Of a stretch of DNA of 41,999 nt, positions 16,201 to 23,339 are shown piece by piece. The notes beneath the pieces are model-generated. The model searched no databases. It had not been told where the DNA came from and saw only the letters and a program-made list of their open reading frames with translations. Every line of letters begins with the position of its first letter. The first letter of the stretch is position 1. The stretch comes from a virus, in IMG/VR virus record IMGVR_UViG_3300047202_000045, positions 1-41,999 of that record. One strand, written 5' to 3'. A program made the translations under genes and the position numbers.

Positions 16201-18906
16201 AATAGAACTTTTATCATAACAGCAGCCGATTATGGGTTTCTTCTTACTAGTGTTGATTATGTTACCCTTCAAGGATTTACAATAGATGGAGCTGCTGGGG
16301 AAGATAATGTTAATTACTCTATAAGACTTGAGGATTGCGACTATTTAATTCTTAGAGACATAGAATCAAAAAATTCTGGGAAATATGGGATAGATTCTAA
16401 TTCAAATAATCATTGCTTATTTGAAAATCTCTATATACACGATAGTTACGTAAGTGGAATACATCCCAATACTAACATACAGGGAAGGAATATGTATAAT
16501 ACTTATCGCAATATACGTGCATATAATGCAGGAAATGCTGGTATTGAGGATGGGTGCAACCAAGTTTATACAGATGAGGATTTATATAATGTATATGATA
16601 ATATTTGGGCAATAGATAATGATAGTTATGGTATGCAAATGGGTAATGGTCGCAGTATATCTATATCCAATAGTCATTTCATCGGGAATGGAAATCACGG
16701 GTTGCAATTACCTCATGCATCTAATCTTACTGTTAATAACTGTATCTTTACAAATAATGGTGGAAATGGATTGTATGTTATGCCCGATACTGACCCATGT
16801 GAAGATGTTCAAATTAGTAATTGTACTGCATCTTTTAATACAAAATATGGAATGGATATTGAAATTTCAAATAATGTTAATATTAATAATTGTTCTTTAT
16901 TTTCTAATGACCGAAGTGGAATATATGTTCAGTTATCAGATAATGTTAGTATTACAAATGTTATTGCAAGGAATAATGATATAACTGCTTCATATGCTGG
17001 AATTGAAATTAATACTTGTAATGACGTAAAGATAGAATCTTCTCAATGTTATGATGAGAGAAAAGTAACTGGAACTAATATTGCTTTCGTTGAAGGTGGT
17101 GCAAGTAAAGATACCATTACTATGGTTTCTGCTAAATTTTTAATTAATGGATTTGTGGCAGGAAATACAATTACTGTTTCTGGTTCTACATCTAATGACG
17201 GAACTTATACGATTTTTTCTGTTGTAGCTGGTACGATTACCTTAGATGCTGGTGATGACCTTGCAGCAGAAGGGGCTGGAGATACAGTTATCATTGAACA
17301 AGTCGAACAACTACAATCGTATGGAGTAATGATAGAAGGAACTAATACAGGAATAAGTATATTAGATTGCAAATTAACACCGAATGCAAGTGGAGAGATA
17401 TACAGCGATAATAATGATGTCATTGCTTCAATAGAACACGAAAATCTATTCCCCGATGTAATTAGTGGTTTAACCGATGTAACTTCTGCTGATGCTGATT
17501 ATATGATGATTTTAGACGCTACTGATGGTCTTCTTAAGAAAGTTGATATGGCAGAGGTAAGAGGCGGTGCTGGTGCTGCTACTTCTTGGGATGCTATAGT
17601 TGATGCTGCCGCAGACGGAAGTGTTGCCTTTGGTGGTTATGAACAAACCTTAACCTCTACTCTTGATGAAGCCAATCATACTGTTTTAACTATTACTGAT
17701 ACTGATGCTGATTTAGCTAATGAAGTTACCTTATTAAAACTTGGTTTTACTGATAATGGTGATGCACAGGGAGCATTCTTAAATTGCCTTGATAACTCCT
17801 CTGGGGATAGCCAATTTTTAGTAGATTATGATGGAAATACCACTATAGCAGGAACTTTAGGAGTAACGGGAGCAATTACTGGAAATCTAACTGGTAACGC
17901 TTCGGGAACTGCTTTAACGGTTACACAAGCGGCACAGGCAGCAATTACCTCCGTAGGAACTTTAACCTCTCTTGTAGTTGATAATATTACTATTGATACT
18001 AATGATATTTCTTCTACCGCTGGAACTGATTTAACTCTTTCTCCATTAGCAGGTCAACAGATAGTATTAGACGCAACAGTAGTTGTAGATGCAGGAGTAA
18101 TTACTGGAATTACTTCCTTAACCGCAGACAATATAGTCAATAACACTGGAATGTTACCTGATGCTAATGACGGAGCTTATATTGGTGCAGCAGGGACAGC
18201 ATTCTCAGATATATTCTTAGCTGAAGGTGGAGTTATTAACTGGGATAGTAGTGATTTTACTATTACCCAAACAGGTAACGTTCTGGACTTTGCCGGTGGA
18301 GAAGTTGATTTTAATGCTAATAGTGCTGTATTTACCGAACAGGTTTTAACTTCTGGGGCTGCAATAGCTTGGGATTTAAGACTTAGTAATAAAGCTACCT
18401 TAACGGCAGCACATAATTTTACTATTACCATAACTGCTCCATCTGGGGCTTTAAATGCTCAAGCAATTATTACTCAAGATGCCACTGGTACAAGAGTAAT
18501 GGATGAGATAGTGACTCAATCAGATGCAACCATTATTGAAGCTGAGGTTCATACAGATACAGAGATTATAGATTTAACTGTTGATATTCCTACAGGTGCA
18601 AGGATTAGATTTAAAACTACTGGTGTTATCCCAACCCCTTTAGTGGCAGATACTATTTATTGGGCTATCAGAACTTCAGAAAATCATATTTCAGTGGCAA
18701 CTACAAAGGCACTTGCTATGGCTGGAACAGCAGTCAATATAAGTGATGATGGTACAGATACTCAGACCGTTCAGCAGTTAGTAAAATGGACAAGTGGAAC
18801 TTTAGGAGTTTTATCTACTGCGGCAGGTTCAGAAGATATTTTAGCATTGACTTATAAAACCGTTGATAAACAGTGGTATGCAGTTTTAAATAAAAACTTC
18901 TATTAA
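13201..18906 (+). CDS. Giant tail fibre/spike with lipoprotein signal and beta-helix domain
   Basis: A 1901-residue protein with AAAGGAG upstream. Residues 1-19 are a lipoprotein-type signal ending in IVGC (C19), which is unusual for a virion fibre. Residues 25-930 are Thr/Gly/Ala-rich fibre repeats (SLTGLTTPL, AQGGTAATTAGGALTSLGA, NADTAT, GYVGIGTATPAAFLDIRG). Residues of about 938-1407 are a right-handed parallel beta-helix of the pectate-lyase or NosD type. It opens with YPQDYATGAGTVGDPWAG...GGTVYLRAGYY and continues through many N..I..C..N.G.GI coils. Residues 1410-1901 are further fibre repeats. No chaperone-type autocleavage domain is seen. It probably binds or trims a surface glycan; the signal also allows a surface lipoprotein role. 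Confidence 0.75.
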   Translation: MKKILSLILIIIFSYIVGCAYTTSTNLSFRLPEATDNTNSVRTDFNYNFNLVDDLFDTVSLTEFGYLNNVTSNIQTQLNAKPNADTNTTYTAGTGMTLTGTVFSSKDSEIVHDSLSGFVANEHLDWTADQGATNIHSGNYTDTNTTYTGTTGEIVLTGTVFSLDALITRDTELHNAVTIGTANGLTLSTQAISLAENSSTSAGAVASGAGQVSQVWKTNASGAPAWRDDAGSTFLTLTDTPSTYVAQGNKVLRVNAGETAVEFYAMPGGGDVLGPADSDDNTIARFNGEDNKTIDDSLPTIDDNGTISIPAGQTYQIAGTTLAEGDITNAAMSGANSDITSLTGLTTPLSVAQGGTAATTAGGALTSLGAAAKGANADITSMTGLTTALAANYGGTGVANGAGETLTFTGDDTVNFTTTAATSVTLPTSGTLLTEAEIDASSELLAICDDETGTGVLVFGTTPTLTTPVIGVATGTSLDLGATTLYGSRAITVDTGGVLNIVLESAAGDDFTVDTTKLVVEGDNGYVGIGTATPAAFLDIRGTGIIGAAIDVVNAGTGITNIGGLTLSNANVTASNYIGILFADNVGAVSGASGHIGMQSTDRDNHYGDISFATRSAGGYTEKMRIAAAGAVSITDDLTITGSDLTLGAAGVQLTGDGDGAVTIAGLGNGTDESLLINFDDTSNEVDITSASGVLDIDFNTIDLNSDTFTGALVGNADTATVSTHVTITDNEDTAENNAIIFTEAGDLDGGNLGLESDGTLYYTPSTGVITATGFVGALTGAVTGNADTATTATNFTATDNENEALACPIVFVDGATGAQGAETDGDLTYNPSTGMVMATNVLFGKWNATTAPVAATDDITLGYVVGSQWYDVTNDKAYSCMDNTDGNAVWKIFVPSGTGSGVGTSGTPVDNDFAKFTDADTVEGRSYSETRNDLQNYIVYPQDYATGAGTVGDPWAGACIEDAVAACPTGGTVYLRAGYYQMAGEADINTPMNIIGEGMNRTFIITAADYGFLLTSVDYVTLQGFTIDGAAGEDNVNYSIRLEDCDYLILRDIESKNSGKYGIDSNSNNHCLFENLYIHDSYVSGIHPNTNIQGRNMYNTYRNIRAYNAGNAGIEDGCNQVYTDEDLYNVYDNIWAIDNDSYGMQMGNGRSISISNSHFIGNGNHGLQLPHASNLTVNNCIFTNNGGNGLYVMPDTDPCEDVQISNCTASFNTKYGMDIEISNNVNINNCSLFSNDRSGIYVQLSDNVSITNVIARNNDITASYAGIEINTCNDVKIESSQCYDERKVTGTNIAFVEGGASKDTITMVSAKFLINGFVAGNTITVSGSTSNDGTYTIFSVVAGTITLDAGDDLAAEGAGDTVIIEQVEQLQSYGVMIEGTNTGISILDCKLTPNASGEIYSDNNDVIASIEHENLFPDVISGLTDVTSADADYMMILDATDGLLKKVDMAEVRGGAGAATSWDAIVDAAADGSVAFGGYEQTLTSTLDEANHTVLTITDTDADLANEVTLLKLGFTDNGDAQGAFLNCLDNSSGDSQFLVDYDGNTTIAGTLGVTGAITGNLTGNASGTALTVTQAAQAAITSVGTLTSLVVDNITIDTNDISSTAGTDLTLSPLAGQQIVLDATVVVDAGVITGITSLTADNIVNNTGMLPDANDGAYIGAAGTAFSDIFLAEGGVINWDSSDFTITQTGNVLDFAGGEVDFNANSAVFTEQVLTSGAAIAWDLRLSNKATLTAAHNFTITITAPSGALNAQAIITQDATGTRVMDEIVTQSDATIIEAEVHTDTEIIDLTVDIPTGARIRFKTTGVIPTPLVADTIYWAIRTSENHISVATTKALAMAGTAVNISDDGTDTQTVQQLVKWTSGTLGVLSTAAGSEDILALTYKTVDKQWYAVLNKNFY

Positions 18907-18915
18907 GGAGAATAT

Positions 18916-19473
18916 ATGAAAAAAATCTTATTAATTATTGCTCTTATAATGGTAATATTCCAATTGGTGGTAATGGCAACTGCAATATATATGGGTAGTG
19001 AGGCGGAAGATAGGGCTACAATAAATAATTATCCAACGTTTACTATTGTACCAAAAGATAATCCTGCTGGTGCTACTGGAACGATTACATCAATAGAAAT
19101 TTGGACATATACAAATTTGATTGATTGTGAAGTGGCTATTTTCTCTGCAAGTGGGAATAATCTTACTTGTCGTGATTATGAAACTCTTGATAATGGAAAT
19201 GGTGCTGGCGTTGTGGTTGCAGGTTCAAAACAAACCTTTGCTGTTACTCTCAGTGTAGTATCTGGGGATTATCTTGGAATACATTCCAGTATAGGAAAAA
19301 TAGAAAAAACCGCAACCGGAGGTGCCAATTGGTGGTATTTGGATGGCGATTATATCCCTTGTGAAGCTAATACCACATTTACTAACAATACTAATCCTTA
19401 TATATATAGTCTTAAAGGAATAGGGGCGACACCAGCAACAGATAATGCGATTTTTTTCGGGATTAATTTTTAG
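18916..19473 (+). CDS. Secreted or membrane-anchored beta protein next to the fibre
   Basis: A 185-residue protein with AAGGAGAATAT upstream, 9 bases after the fibre stop. Residues 1-25 form a signal or anchor segment (basic MKK, then IIALIMVIFQLVVMATAI). The rest is a beta-sandwich-like domain (TGTITSIEIWTYTNLIDCEVAIF...LSVVSGDYLGIHSS...NWWYLDGD), reminiscent of carbohydrate-binding or fibre-head modules. Like the fibre gene it starts with MKKIL plus a hydrophobic segment, so the two may share an export route. No enzymatic motif is seen. Confidence 0.55.
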   Translation: MKKILLIIALIMVIFQLVVMATAIYMGSEAEDRATINNYPTFTIVPKDNPAGATGTITSIEIWTYTNLIDCEVAIFSASGNNLTCRDYETLDNGNGAGVVVAGSKQTFAVTLSVVSGDYLGIHSSIGKIEKTATGGANWWYLDGDYIPCEANTTFTNNTNPYIYSLKGIGATPATDNAIFFGINF

Positions 19474-19491
19474 ATAGGAGATGATGTAAAT

Positions 19492-19737
19492 GTGTTAGAA
19501 GTATTGAAAATTTGTGCTAATTGGGGATTCCCGGCAGTACTATGTATTTATCTTTTATCTGTTTTGCCTAAGTTTGGCAAAACATTAGATAGGTTGGATA
19601 ATGCTATTGAAAATCATTTAACTCACGCTTTAGAATCTAATACAGAAGCCACTAAAAAAAACTCGGATAGTGGCGAGAGAATTGAAAGGGCAATAAATAA
19701 TTTATCTGAAAGAATATTAAATTTTATTAATAAATAA
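19492..19737 (+). CDS. Holin-like single-helix protein (YvrJ/BhlA type)
   Basis: An 81-residue protein from GTG 19492 with TAGGAGATGATG upstream. An N-terminal hydrophobic segment (ANWGFPAVLCIYLLSVLP, about 8-25) is followed by LDRLDNAIE and a long charged amphipathic helix. The GFP..LCIYLL...LD.L..AI arrangement resembles YvrJ, BhlA and UviB holin-like proteins. It starts the lysis-type region, two genes ahead of the endolysin. It could instead be an accessory membrane protein. Confidence 0.55.
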   Translation: MLEVLKICANWGFPAVLCIYLLSVLPKFGKTLDRLDNAIENHLTHALESNTEATKKNSDSGERIERAINNLSERILNFINK

Positions 19738-19759
19738 ATAATAAGGAGGTAATAAATAA

Positions 19760-20890
19760 ATTATAAAAACTAAATCTATAATTTGTCCGAAGTGTGGTTC
19801 TGATAAATTAACTAAGAGAGGTTTCGATCCTTACAATAAGCAGAAGTATCATTGTGAGAATTGTGGAGCATATCCTACGGAAGGAGCGAAAAAACATAGG
19901 GATAAAAGAGATATAAAACCTATAGGTGAGAAGTTAATAAAATTATTAACAAAGGGTAATTTTACCATTGAGGAATTAAGTGATAAAAGTAAATTAGTTC
20001 CAAAAGAAGTAAGAAGGATAATTACTGAATTAGAAGAGAAAAAATACAATATACACTATTCCGATAATAAAGTTGAACTTACAAAAGAATTAAAACCAGG
20101 CAATACTCAAAAGTTAAATATCGAATATTGGAAGGGCGATAAAATAAAGTTAGGTTTCGTATCCGATACTCACTTATGTTCTAAATTTGAGAGGTTAAAA
20201 GAACTTAATTTAACTTATGATATTTTTGCAGATGAAGGGATTCAGTTGGTTTATCACGGTGGGAATTATATCGAAGGAGAGTGGCCAAAAAATAAATATG
20301 AGATCCATACAAGAGGAATAACCCCACAAGTAGAATATTTTATAAACAACTATCCTAAAAGAGAAGGTATAGTTACAAAATTTATTGCCGGTGATGATCA
20401 TGAAGGTTGGTATGCTCAAAGGGAACGTATTAATATCGGCGAATATACCCAAATGAAAGCAGAACAGGCAGGAAGAAAAGATTTAGAATATATTGGTTAT
20501 TTAGAATGTGATATACCATTTGAAGGAATAGAAGGTGAGTCCTGGATGAGAGTAATGCATGGTGGTGGTGGCACTTCTTATGCTCTTTCATATACACCGC
20601 AAAAAATCGTTGAAAGTTTACAAGGTGGAGAAAAACCCAGAGTATTACTTTTAGGTCATTATCACAAAATAGATTATTGTTTCCCGAGAGAAGTCCATGT
20701 TATACAAATGGGATGTTTCCAGGATCAAACCACCTGGATGAGGAAGCAAAAAATACAGGCACATATAGGTGGCGGTATATTACATATGAGTTTAGCAAAA
20801 GACGGGACGATCAACCGTATAATGCCTGAATTTATAACATTCTTCAATAAGAAATTCTATGTAGGAAATGATAAATATTGGATTAAATAA
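19760..20890 (+). CDS. Metallophosphoesterase with N-terminal zinc ribbon, ATT start
   Basis: The frame is open from 19760 and the best SD (AAGGAGGT, 19743-19750) sits 9 bases before ATT 19760, which I take as the start. The first in-frame ATG (20246) would remove catalytic residues. Residues about 8-36 form a zinc ribbon (CPKCGS...CENCGA). Residues 50-105 look like a winged helix (FTIEELSDKSKLVPKEVRRIITELEEK). The calcineurin-like domain follows: SDTH (D136, H138), GGN (N169, where Asp is usual), GDDH (H214) and GHYH (H300, H302). It probably acts on nucleic acid or nucleotides; the N169 change may alter metal binding. Confidence 0.75.
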   Translation: MIKTKSIICPKCGSDKLTKRGFDPYNKQKYHCENCGAYPTEGAKKHRDKRDIKPIGEKLIKLLTKGNFTIEELSDKSKLVPKEVRRIITELEEKKYNIHYSDNKVELTKELKPGNTQKLNIEYWKGDKIKLGFVSDTHLCSKFERLKELNLTYDIFADEGIQLVYHGGNYIEGEWPKNKYEIHTRGITPQVEYFINNYPKREGIVTKFIAGDDHEGWYAQRERINIGEYTQMKAEQAGRKDLEYIGYLECDIPFEGIEGESWMRVMHGGGGTSYALSYTPQKIVESLQGGEKPRVLLLGHYHKIDYCFPREVHVIQMGCFQDQTTWMRKQKIQAHIGGGILHMSLAKDGTINRIMPEFITFFNKKFYVGNDKYWIK

Positions 20891-20894
20891 TAAT

Positions 20895-20992
20895 GGGGGC
20901 GTAAAGGTTTCGATAAGGCGGAGTGTTATAAAATCCTGCAGGTTACACGCTAGAATCCTTAGACTCGGGTTCGATTCCCGACGCCTCCACCA
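20895..20992 (+). ncRNA. Miniature tmRNA-like RNA (complete tRNA-like domain, no tag body)
   Basis: Acceptor GGGGGCG (20895-20901) pairs with CGCCTCC (20982-20988), including the G3-U70 wobble recognised by alanyl-tRNA synthetase. An ACCA end is encoded. The T arm is TCGGG-TTCGATT-CCCGA (20965-20981). The D region GTAAAGGTTTCGA has no D stem, as in tmRNA, and TAAGG (20914-20918) pairs with CCTTA (20957-20961) as helix P2. Only 38 nt lie inside P2, against several hundred for a normal tmRNA, and no AA-ending tag frame is seen. It is either a functional minimal RNA or the relic of an ssrA gene or attachment site. Confidence 0.75.
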
Positions 20993-20994
20993 TT

Positions 20995-21027
20995 GTTTAC
21001 AAAGAAACGATTTAAGTTTACAAAGAA
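20995..21027 (+). repeat. Direct repeat GTTTACAAAGAA x2
   Basis: Two copies, 20995-21006 and 21016-21027, with a 21-base period (two helical turns), directly after the CCA of the tmRNA-like RNA. The core GTTTACA reappears in reverse as TGTAAAC twice at 23383-23401. Candidate protein-binding sites. Confidence 0.55.
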
Positions 21028-21109
21028 GTTTAATTGTTAAGTAGGTTACTTCCAAAATAACTTGGTATATCAAATATGCAGGAATATTGACCTGATACGA
21101 TATACTTCT

Positions 21110-21138
21110 TTGTTACTGTAACGAATTAGGTCTATAAA
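21110..21138 (+). promoter_or_regulatory. Candidate lysis-region promoter with overlapping operator
   Basis: TTGTTA (21110-21115), a 17-base spacer, and TATAAA (21133-21138). A palindrome GTTAC-T-GTAAC (21112-21122), extendable to TT..AA, covers the -35 box and could be a repressor or activator site. It lies upstream of the small ORF at 21205 and the endolysin. Confidence 0.45.
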
Positions 21139-21204
21139 AGGCAAGTTTTCGTTATTATATCGAATATTAGACTTTGTAATAGATAAATTGGAGGGTGTCC
21201 AATT

Positions 21205-21312
21205 ATGACCTATGAAGAATTATTAGACGCTTTAGATGATGCGACCGAGAAGGAGAAGGTAGAATTAGAATTAGAGATATTAGGTCGTCTATTATATTAT
21301 CCCGGTGACTAA
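21205..21312 (+). CDS. Small acidic protein (35 aa)
   Basis: The ORF from ATG 21205 to TAA 21312 has TTGGAGGGTG upstream. It encodes a glutamate-rich helical peptide (YEELLDALDDATEKEKVELELEILG..). It is the first gene after the candidate lysis-region promoter. No family recognised. Confidence 0.5.
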   Translation: MTYEELLDALDDATEKEKVELELEILGRLLYYPGD

Positions 21313-21341
21313 TTAATTAGTATAGATTTCTACTAAATGCG

Positions 21342-21396
21342 TAATTAGACTACAAAGGTAGTCAAATTAGAGTACAATTCCAAACTAACTGGAATT
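21342..21396 (+). promoter_or_regulatory. Two tandem hairpins in the endolysin leader
   Basis: TAATT-A-GACTAC (21342-21353) pairs with GTAGTC-A-AATTA (21358-21369), leaving one A-A mismatch and an AAAG loop. AATTCCA (21376-21382) pairs with TGGAATT (21390-21396). No U-tract follows. They sit in the leader of the endolysin gene and may stabilise or gate its translation. Confidence 0.5.
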
Positions 21397-21425
21397 ACCA
21401 GATAATTCGACAAAGAGGAAGGTTT

Positions 21426-21851
21426 ATGAAATTAACTAAGAATTTTAGCGATAAAGAATTTGCCTGTCCCTGCTGTGGGAATAAGTTTATCTCGTTTACC
21501 CTTGTTAATAAATTACAGGAATTGCGGGAGGAGATAAGTCAACCTATCTATATAACAGAAGGCGGCGGGGTTAGATGTAAAAAATATAATAAGAAAATAG
21601 ACGGCTATATTGATTCTCCTCATATAAAAGGTTTAGCGGCGGATATATATTGCAAGAATTATGATTATAGACATCTGGCTCAGTTTGCTAAAGCGGTAGG
21701 ATTTTCGAGGGTAGGTTTATATCCTCATACCTATAATAAATTTATTCACGTAGATTTAATCAAGCCTTATCCCAGTGAAAGTTGGGTAAGAGATTTAAAC
21801 GGACACTATAAATACTATAAGACGCTGGAAGAGGCACTGGAAACCCTTTAG
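21426..21851 (+). CDS. Endolysin, M15-type zinc peptidase
   Basis: A 141-residue protein with AGAGGAAGG upstream. It begins with NFSDKEFACPCCG, then a helix (TLVNKLQELREEI) and the zinc-peptidase core: SPHIKGLAADI (H66, D73) and FIHVDL (H108, D110). This matches the H-x6-D...H-x-D ligands of peptidase M15A (D-Ala-D-Ala carboxypeptidase-like) endolysins, which cut peptide crosslinks in peptidoglycan. There is no signal peptide, so it needs a holin or spanin-like partner; candidates lie on both sides. Length is normal for a catalytic-only M15 lysin. Confidence 0.85.
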   Translation: MKLTKNFSDKEFACPCCGNKFISFTLVNKLQELREEISQPIYITEGGGVRCKKYNKKIDGYIDSPHIKGLAADIYCKNYDYRHLAQFAKAVGFSRVGLYPHTYNKFIHVDLIKPYPSESWVRDLNGHYKYYKTLEEALETL

Positions 21852-22017
21852 AATTGCGGTATTTATACCCTATGCCCTAAATATCAACGTAGATAGCGTT
21901 TAAAATGATACGAAGAAAGTGCCTACTGATTAGCCTTTAGAAAGGATGATTTTAATAGGTTTTATGATTGGTTTAAGGACAATAGTTAAAATATTCAATA
22001 GAAAGGAGATGATAATA

Positions 22018-22350
22018 GTGAAAAAATTACTTTTTATACTAATGATAGTGGCTTTAATTTTAACGATGGGTTGTGAACCACCTAAACCACCTGTAGTAGA
22101 AAGTGGAATTGTTTGTGCCGGTGGACATTATAGCGTTCAATACAAAGAGTGGTCACAAACCGGATGTGAAGGAGAATCTATTCAAGCCGGGACTTTCTGG
22201 TTTAACCTGAACGGTAGATTATTTTTGCTTGGTAATCCCATTGACATAAAGAAAGTTTTTGATGTCTATGGCAAATGCCCAAAGTCATTTATAAAGGAAA
22301 TTGTAATGAAAGCAGAATATCTGGAAGAAGTAAGTAAGTCTATTAAGTGA
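22018..22350 (+). CDS. Lipoprotein of the lysis region, possible spanin-like
   Basis: A 110-residue protein from GTG 22018, with GAAAGGAGAT upstream. Residues 1-19 are a signal with LTMGC lipobox (C19), followed by EPPKPPVVESG, a proline-rich start like that of outer-membrane spanins. Four further cysteines and a basic C-terminal helix follow. It stands two bases from an overlap-type cluster after the endolysin, which supports a lysis role. Without knowing whether the host has an outer membrane, spanin is only a suggestion. In-frame ATGs at 21946 and 21964 would put the signal internally and are rejected. Confidence 0.55.
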   Translation: MKKLLFILMIVALILTMGCEPPKPPVVESGIVCAGGHYSVQYKEWSQTGCEGESIQAGTFWFNLNGRLFLLGNPIDIKKVFDVYGKCPKSFIKEIVMKAEYLEEVSKSIK

Positions 22351-22364
22351 AAGGAGAAAATAAT

Positions 22365-22451
22365 ATGGAATTTGTAATGAAGTTACTTAGTTTTTGGTGG
22401 GTACTGGCTATACTGATTTTGGTAATATTATTTTTTCTAAAAAATTCATAA
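22365..22451 (+). CDS. 28-residue single-span membrane peptide
   Basis: The ORF from ATG 22365 to TAA 22451 has AAGGAGAAAATAAT upstream. Nearly the whole peptide is one hydrophobic helix with two tryptophans (FWWVLAILILVILFFL) and a KNS tail. Such peptides can be pinholin or antiholin parts. It lies between the lipoprotein and another small gene. Confidence 0.5.
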   Translation: MEFVMKLLSFWWVLAILILVILFFLKNS

Positions 22452-22468
22452 GAAAGGAGATGATGATA

Positions 22469-22648
22469 ATGGAAGATATGATTTTATTAGTAATCAGGGC
22501 TTTAGCCATATTCGGAGAAAATGGTATTCATAATCTTTTGGATCTGGCTAATAATAAAGTGATTGCATCAACAAATAAGATTGACAATGAATTATTCAAA
22601 CTTGTATTAGATGCTGTTAAATCCTATGTCCCAAAAAACGTACAGTAG
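22469..22648 (+). CDS. Small helical protein (59 aa)
   Basis: The ATG at 22469 is chosen 9 bases after GGAG; upstream in-frame codons overlap the previous gene. The product has a moderately hydrophobic N-terminal helix (MILLVIRALAIFGENGIHNLLDLA) and a C-terminal amphipathic helix. It may be peripheral to the membrane. No family recognised. Confidence 0.5.
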   Translation: MEDMILLVIRALAIFGENGIHNLLDLANNKVIASTNKIDNELFKLVLDAVKSYVPKNVQ

Positions 22649-22665
22649 AGGTTAATCCTTCTTAT

Positions 22666-22911
22666 ATGAATGCTTTGGGGTATATATTGGGATTGTTTGC
22701 ATTGAGTGAATTCAAAAAGAGAAAATTAGATATTGTATACCAAAAGGAAATTGAAGATTGGTTGTTACATAAGAAGCAAGAATCATTTGGAGAGAAATTA
22801 GGTAAGCAGATATTAGCAGAAATAGATAGATATATGGCAGGGAAGAAAAGTATAGATGAGTTAATTAAGGAAAGTTTCCCCCAAATTATTCATCTGATAG
22901 AGTATCCTTAA
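22666..22911 (+). CDS. Small protein at the end of the late operon (81 aa)
   Basis: It starts with a short hydrophobic helix (ALGYILGLFALSEF), then a long charged helical region (KEIEDWLLHKKQESFGEKLGKQILAEIDRY). The ribosome site (GAGG about 15 bases upstream) is weak, so coupling to the preceding gene is likely. It is the last gene before the tandem terminators. Function unknown. Confidence 0.5.
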   Translation: MNALGYILGLFALSEFKKRKLDIVYQKEIEDWLLHKKQESFGEKLGKQILAEIDRYMAGKKSIDELIKESFPQIIHLIEYP

Positions 22912-22917
22912 CCCCGG

Positions 22918-22948
22918 GCCGACGGGAAAATCGGCACTTTATTTTTTC
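22918..22948 (+). terminator. Rho-independent terminator 1
   Basis: GCCGA (22918-22922) pairs with TCGGC (22931-22935) around an 8-nt loop, followed by ACTTTATTTTTT. It ends the late operon. Confidence 0.8.
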
Positions 22949-22958
22949 CTCCTGACGA

Positions 22959-22995
22959 AAGCCTCCAGGTCAGAACCTCCGCCTGGGGGCTTTTG
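22959..22995 (+). terminator. Rho-independent terminator 2
   Basis: An 11-bp stem with one G-U pair, AAGCCTCCAGG (22959-22969) with CCTGGGGGCTT (22982-22992), then TTTTGT-type tail. It stands in tandem with the previous terminator and insulates the early promoter. Confidence 0.8.
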
Positions 22996-23099
22996 TATCT
23001 TACAAAAAATATATTAAAAATATTTTATTCATAGAAGTATTATATTATAAGGGTTATAGAGAATATGAAAAAATAATTTAAAATATTTTCAAAAAATGC

Positions 23100-23127
23100 T
23101 TGACAACTGGGAAAAAAGGTTTATAAT
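23100..23127 (+). promoter_or_regulatory. Early sigma-70 promoter
   Basis: TTGACA (23100-23105), 16-base spacer, TATAAT (23122-23127), both boxes at consensus, in an A/T-rich upstream region. It drives the HTH regulator at 23151 and probably the early operon. It should be read by host polymerase at once after infection. Confidence 0.85.
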
Positions 23128-23150
23128 TGTTAGTAGGAGGCAAGAAGAAA

Positions 23151-23336
23151 ATGAAAAAAGCAATCAAACTGTTAGTCGAAGTTCAAAAGGAAAAACATTA
23201 TTCCGATACGATGATGGCTGCGATGCTTAATGTATCTCACGCTACTTATGTGAGATGGATTAAAGGGAAGACAACCCCTAAAAACATCTCTTGTATAGCT
23301 AATATTGTTAAGTTTTTAGAAGATCATAAGTCATAA
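23151..23336 (+). CDS. Small XRE-type helix-turn-helix regulator
   Basis: A 61-residue protein from ATG 23151, with TAGGAGGCAAG upstream; a TTG in frame at 23127 falls on the promoter. The body is one HTH domain: YSDTMMAAMLNVSHATYVRWIKGKTTPKNISCIANIVKFLEDH, in which the second helix carries SHATYVRW. This is the Cro/C1-type DNA-binding fold without a dimer or peptidase domain. As the first gene after the early promoter it probably controls early/late timing. The TGTAAAC repeats just downstream are candidate targets. Confidence 0.75.
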   Translation: MKKAIKLLVEVQKEKHYSDTMMAAMLNVSHATYVRWIKGKTTPKNISCIANIVKFLEDHKS

Positions 23337-23339
23337 AGT

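Noticed and set aside
16619-16984. Alternative-frame ORF in the beta-helix region
   Set aside because: It is hydrophobic out-of-frame translation of the repetitive beta-helix coding sequence, with no SD.
20895-21130. Attachment site of an integrating prophage
   Set aside because: The tmRNA-like end and direct repeats fit an attP, but no integrase or excisionase is visible anywhere; kept only as an alternative reading.
23127-23150. TTG start for the HTH regulator
   Set aside because: It overlaps the -10 box, so it cannot be in the transcript from that promoter; ATG 23151 has an SD.
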